Of a DNA stretch of 64,000 nucleotides, positions 63,204-64,000 are shown piece by piece (the stretch's first letter is position 1; each line of letters begins with the position of its first letter). The notes beneath the pieces were generated by a model, which made no database searches, was not told the origin of the DNA, and worked only from the letters and a program-made list of their open reading frames with translations. The translations under genes were made by a program, and so were the position numbers. Origin of the DNA: Leptospira perdikensis (GTDB lineage Bacteria > Spirochaetota > Leptospiria > Leptospirales > Leptospiraceae); contig NZ_RQGA01000007.1 in the NCBI RefSeq assembly GCF_004769575.1, positions 198,936-262,935 of the forward strand, in the 5' to 3' direction.

Positions 63204-63742
63204 ACCAACCTATAGAAAATCCTTCTAAACATGGTTACGAAATCCATCACGATACTTGTTTTGGATGTGGAAAAGAAAACCCTTTAGGGTTAGTTGCTGA
63301 TTTTACTTTTCATGACGAAACTGGTGAAGTCAACTTCACCTACAATTTCAAAAAAATGTATAACGGGGCTCCCGGTTTTGTTCACGGTGGCATCCTTTCA
63401 ACCGTTTTAGATGAGGCAATGGGTGGGCTCTGTTTTCATTTAGGGTATATCGTAATGACAGATACGATGAGTTTTAAATTTCACAAAGCAACACCTGTCG
63501 AGAAGGAACTGCTCATCCGTGCTTGGCCAATCAAAAAAGCAAAACGCAAAGTATTATTAGAGTGTGAGCTCACATCACTTGATGGAGATATCCTTTATGT
63601 AAAAGGGGAGGGGGCATTCCATATACTGCCACCACGTTTTTTCTCTGAGAAATTAACCGGGGGAAAAATAGCGATTGCGAATGAATTACTATCAGTAAAT
63701 AAATTGAAACGCGCACATCTCTTTGATAGGATAGAAACATGA
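63200..63742 (+). CDS. PaaI-like hotdog thioesterase
   Basis: 180 aa. FVHGGILSTVLDEAMGGLCF is the PaaI-type motif with HGG and the acid residue. N-terminal CFGCGKENPLGL is typical of a subgroup with paired Cys. Overlaps hydrolase and next gene by four bases each (ATGA). Confidence 0.87.
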   Translation: MNQPIENPSKHGYEIHHDTCFGCGKENPLGLVADFTFHDETGEVNFTYNFKKMYNGAPGFVHGGILSTVLDEAMGGLCFHLGYIVMTDTMSFKFHKATPVEKELLIRAWPIKKAKRKVLLECELTSLDGDILYVKGEGAFHILPPRFFSEKLTGGKIAIANELLSVNKLKRAHLFDRIET

Positions 63743-63948
63743 AACCAAAACTTCTCTACTTACTCATCACAACACTAGTCATTCAATGTTCTGGTGCCTC
63801 CGTAAAAGACGGATCAGGTGACCAAGAGTTTGAATTAAAATTTTCTAAAGGAAAATGGATTCGAACAGAACGTTTCAAAAACTCAGGAGGACTCCGAGCC
63901 GTCGGAGAAGTAAAAACGGAATGTGGTGGAGTCTTAAGTCTCTTCTAG
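63739..63948 (+). CDS. Small lipoprotein, C-terminus disrupted by the inverted repeat
   Basis: 69 aa as read. Signal peptide LLYLLITTLVIQC with lipid Cys17. The frame enters the terminal inverted repeat at residue 63, so the last seven residues and the stop come from inverted hydrolase sequence. The authentic protein was probably longer. Confidence 0.55.
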   Translation: MKPKLLYLLITTLVIQCSGASVKDGSGDQEFELKFSKGKWIRTERFKNSGGLRAVGEVKTECGGVLSLF

Positions 63949-64000
63949 GTTTTAAACCTTTAGTAGTTTTTTCGATTCCTCGTTCCATAAGAATCTCTGC
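63926..64000 (-). repeat. Inverted repeat, right copy (window end)
   Basis: Exact reverse complement of 62871-62945, running to the last base of the window. Read on the minus strand it encodes AEILMERGIEKTTKGLKPRR, a fragment of the hydrolase. Matching stops abruptly at 63925. Confidence 0.95.

Overview
The window reads as a chromosomal segment of a spirochaete of the genus Leptospira, most likely a saprophytic (L. biflexa-like) species. This rests on gene content and style: many short lipoproteins with loose lipoboxes, a leptospiral-looking lipoprotein of 126 aa, a eukaryotic-type UDP-glucose pyrophosphorylase, CheD and HDOD signalling proteins, and moderately AT-rich DNA with frequent TTG/GTG starts. 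Species cannot be fixed by eye. I see no tRNA, rRNA, CRISPR array, insertion sequence or prophage. Genes are packed tightly; no gap without a gene exceeds 200 bases.

Layout. 1-2.5 kb: start of an RND efflux permease (cut by the window edge) and a GT-C-like membrane protein. 2.6-6.4 kb: ExbB, TonB and a papain-like protein with FN3 modules that has lost its catalytic Cys and His. 6.4-7.5 kb: divergent thioesterase and TetR regulator around a doubled operator. 7.5-12.7 kb: UDP-glucose pyrophosphorylase, a lipase-fold protein without its nucleophile, a 13-Cys copper-storage-like protein, TraB family protein. 12.8-17.1 kb: CheD, HDOD, shikimate kinase, TPM-domain protein. 17.2-23.3 kb: glutamate synthase gltB-gltD. 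24.6-32.6 kb: complete cbb3 oxidase locus ccoNOQP-GHIS plus a TauE/SafE-like protein, preceded by an FNR-type box; CcoP carries one haem instead of two. 32.6-35.9 kb: minus-strand genes including a Spy/CpxP-like lipoprotein, ECF sigma factor and small membrane protein that together look like a Cnr-type stress or metal-sensing unit. 36-43 kb: aspartase, CheY-like receiver, lytic transglycosylase, a MeaA-type acyl-CoA mutase and its MeaB GTPase. 43-48.3 kb: five minus-strand genes overlapping by a base or separated by a few bases (AGPS-like FAD oxidase, TetR, lipid kinase, GlpD, thioesterase), suggesting glycerophospholipid or ether-lipid metabolism. 48.4-53.9 kb: HU, an NAD-kinase-like/STAS fusion, an ATPase/HDOD fusion and a cNMP-binding protein. 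54-58 kb: acyltransferase and a parA-parB-DUF1569-flavin reductase operon with two identical 21-bp palindromes, one upstream of parA and one inside parB. 58-64 kb: outer-membrane-type protein, YgjP-like peptidase, tyrosine phosphatase, NDH-2, small lipoproteins, hydrolase and thioesterase.

The last 75 bases of the window are an exact inverted copy of 62871-62945, inside the hydrolase gene about 1 kb upstream. This truncates the reading of the last lipoprotein and is either a real inverted duplication or a fold-back assembly artefact.

How the parts combine: the respiratory block (cbb3 oxidase, NDH-2), anaplerosis (MeaA/MeaB, aspartase, glutamate synthase) and lipid genes fit an aerobic, fatty-acid-using spirochaete. 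The most unusual items are the NADK-STAS fusion, the Cnr-like sigma unit, the parS-like pair around parAB, the two apparently dead enzymes and the terminal inverted repeat.
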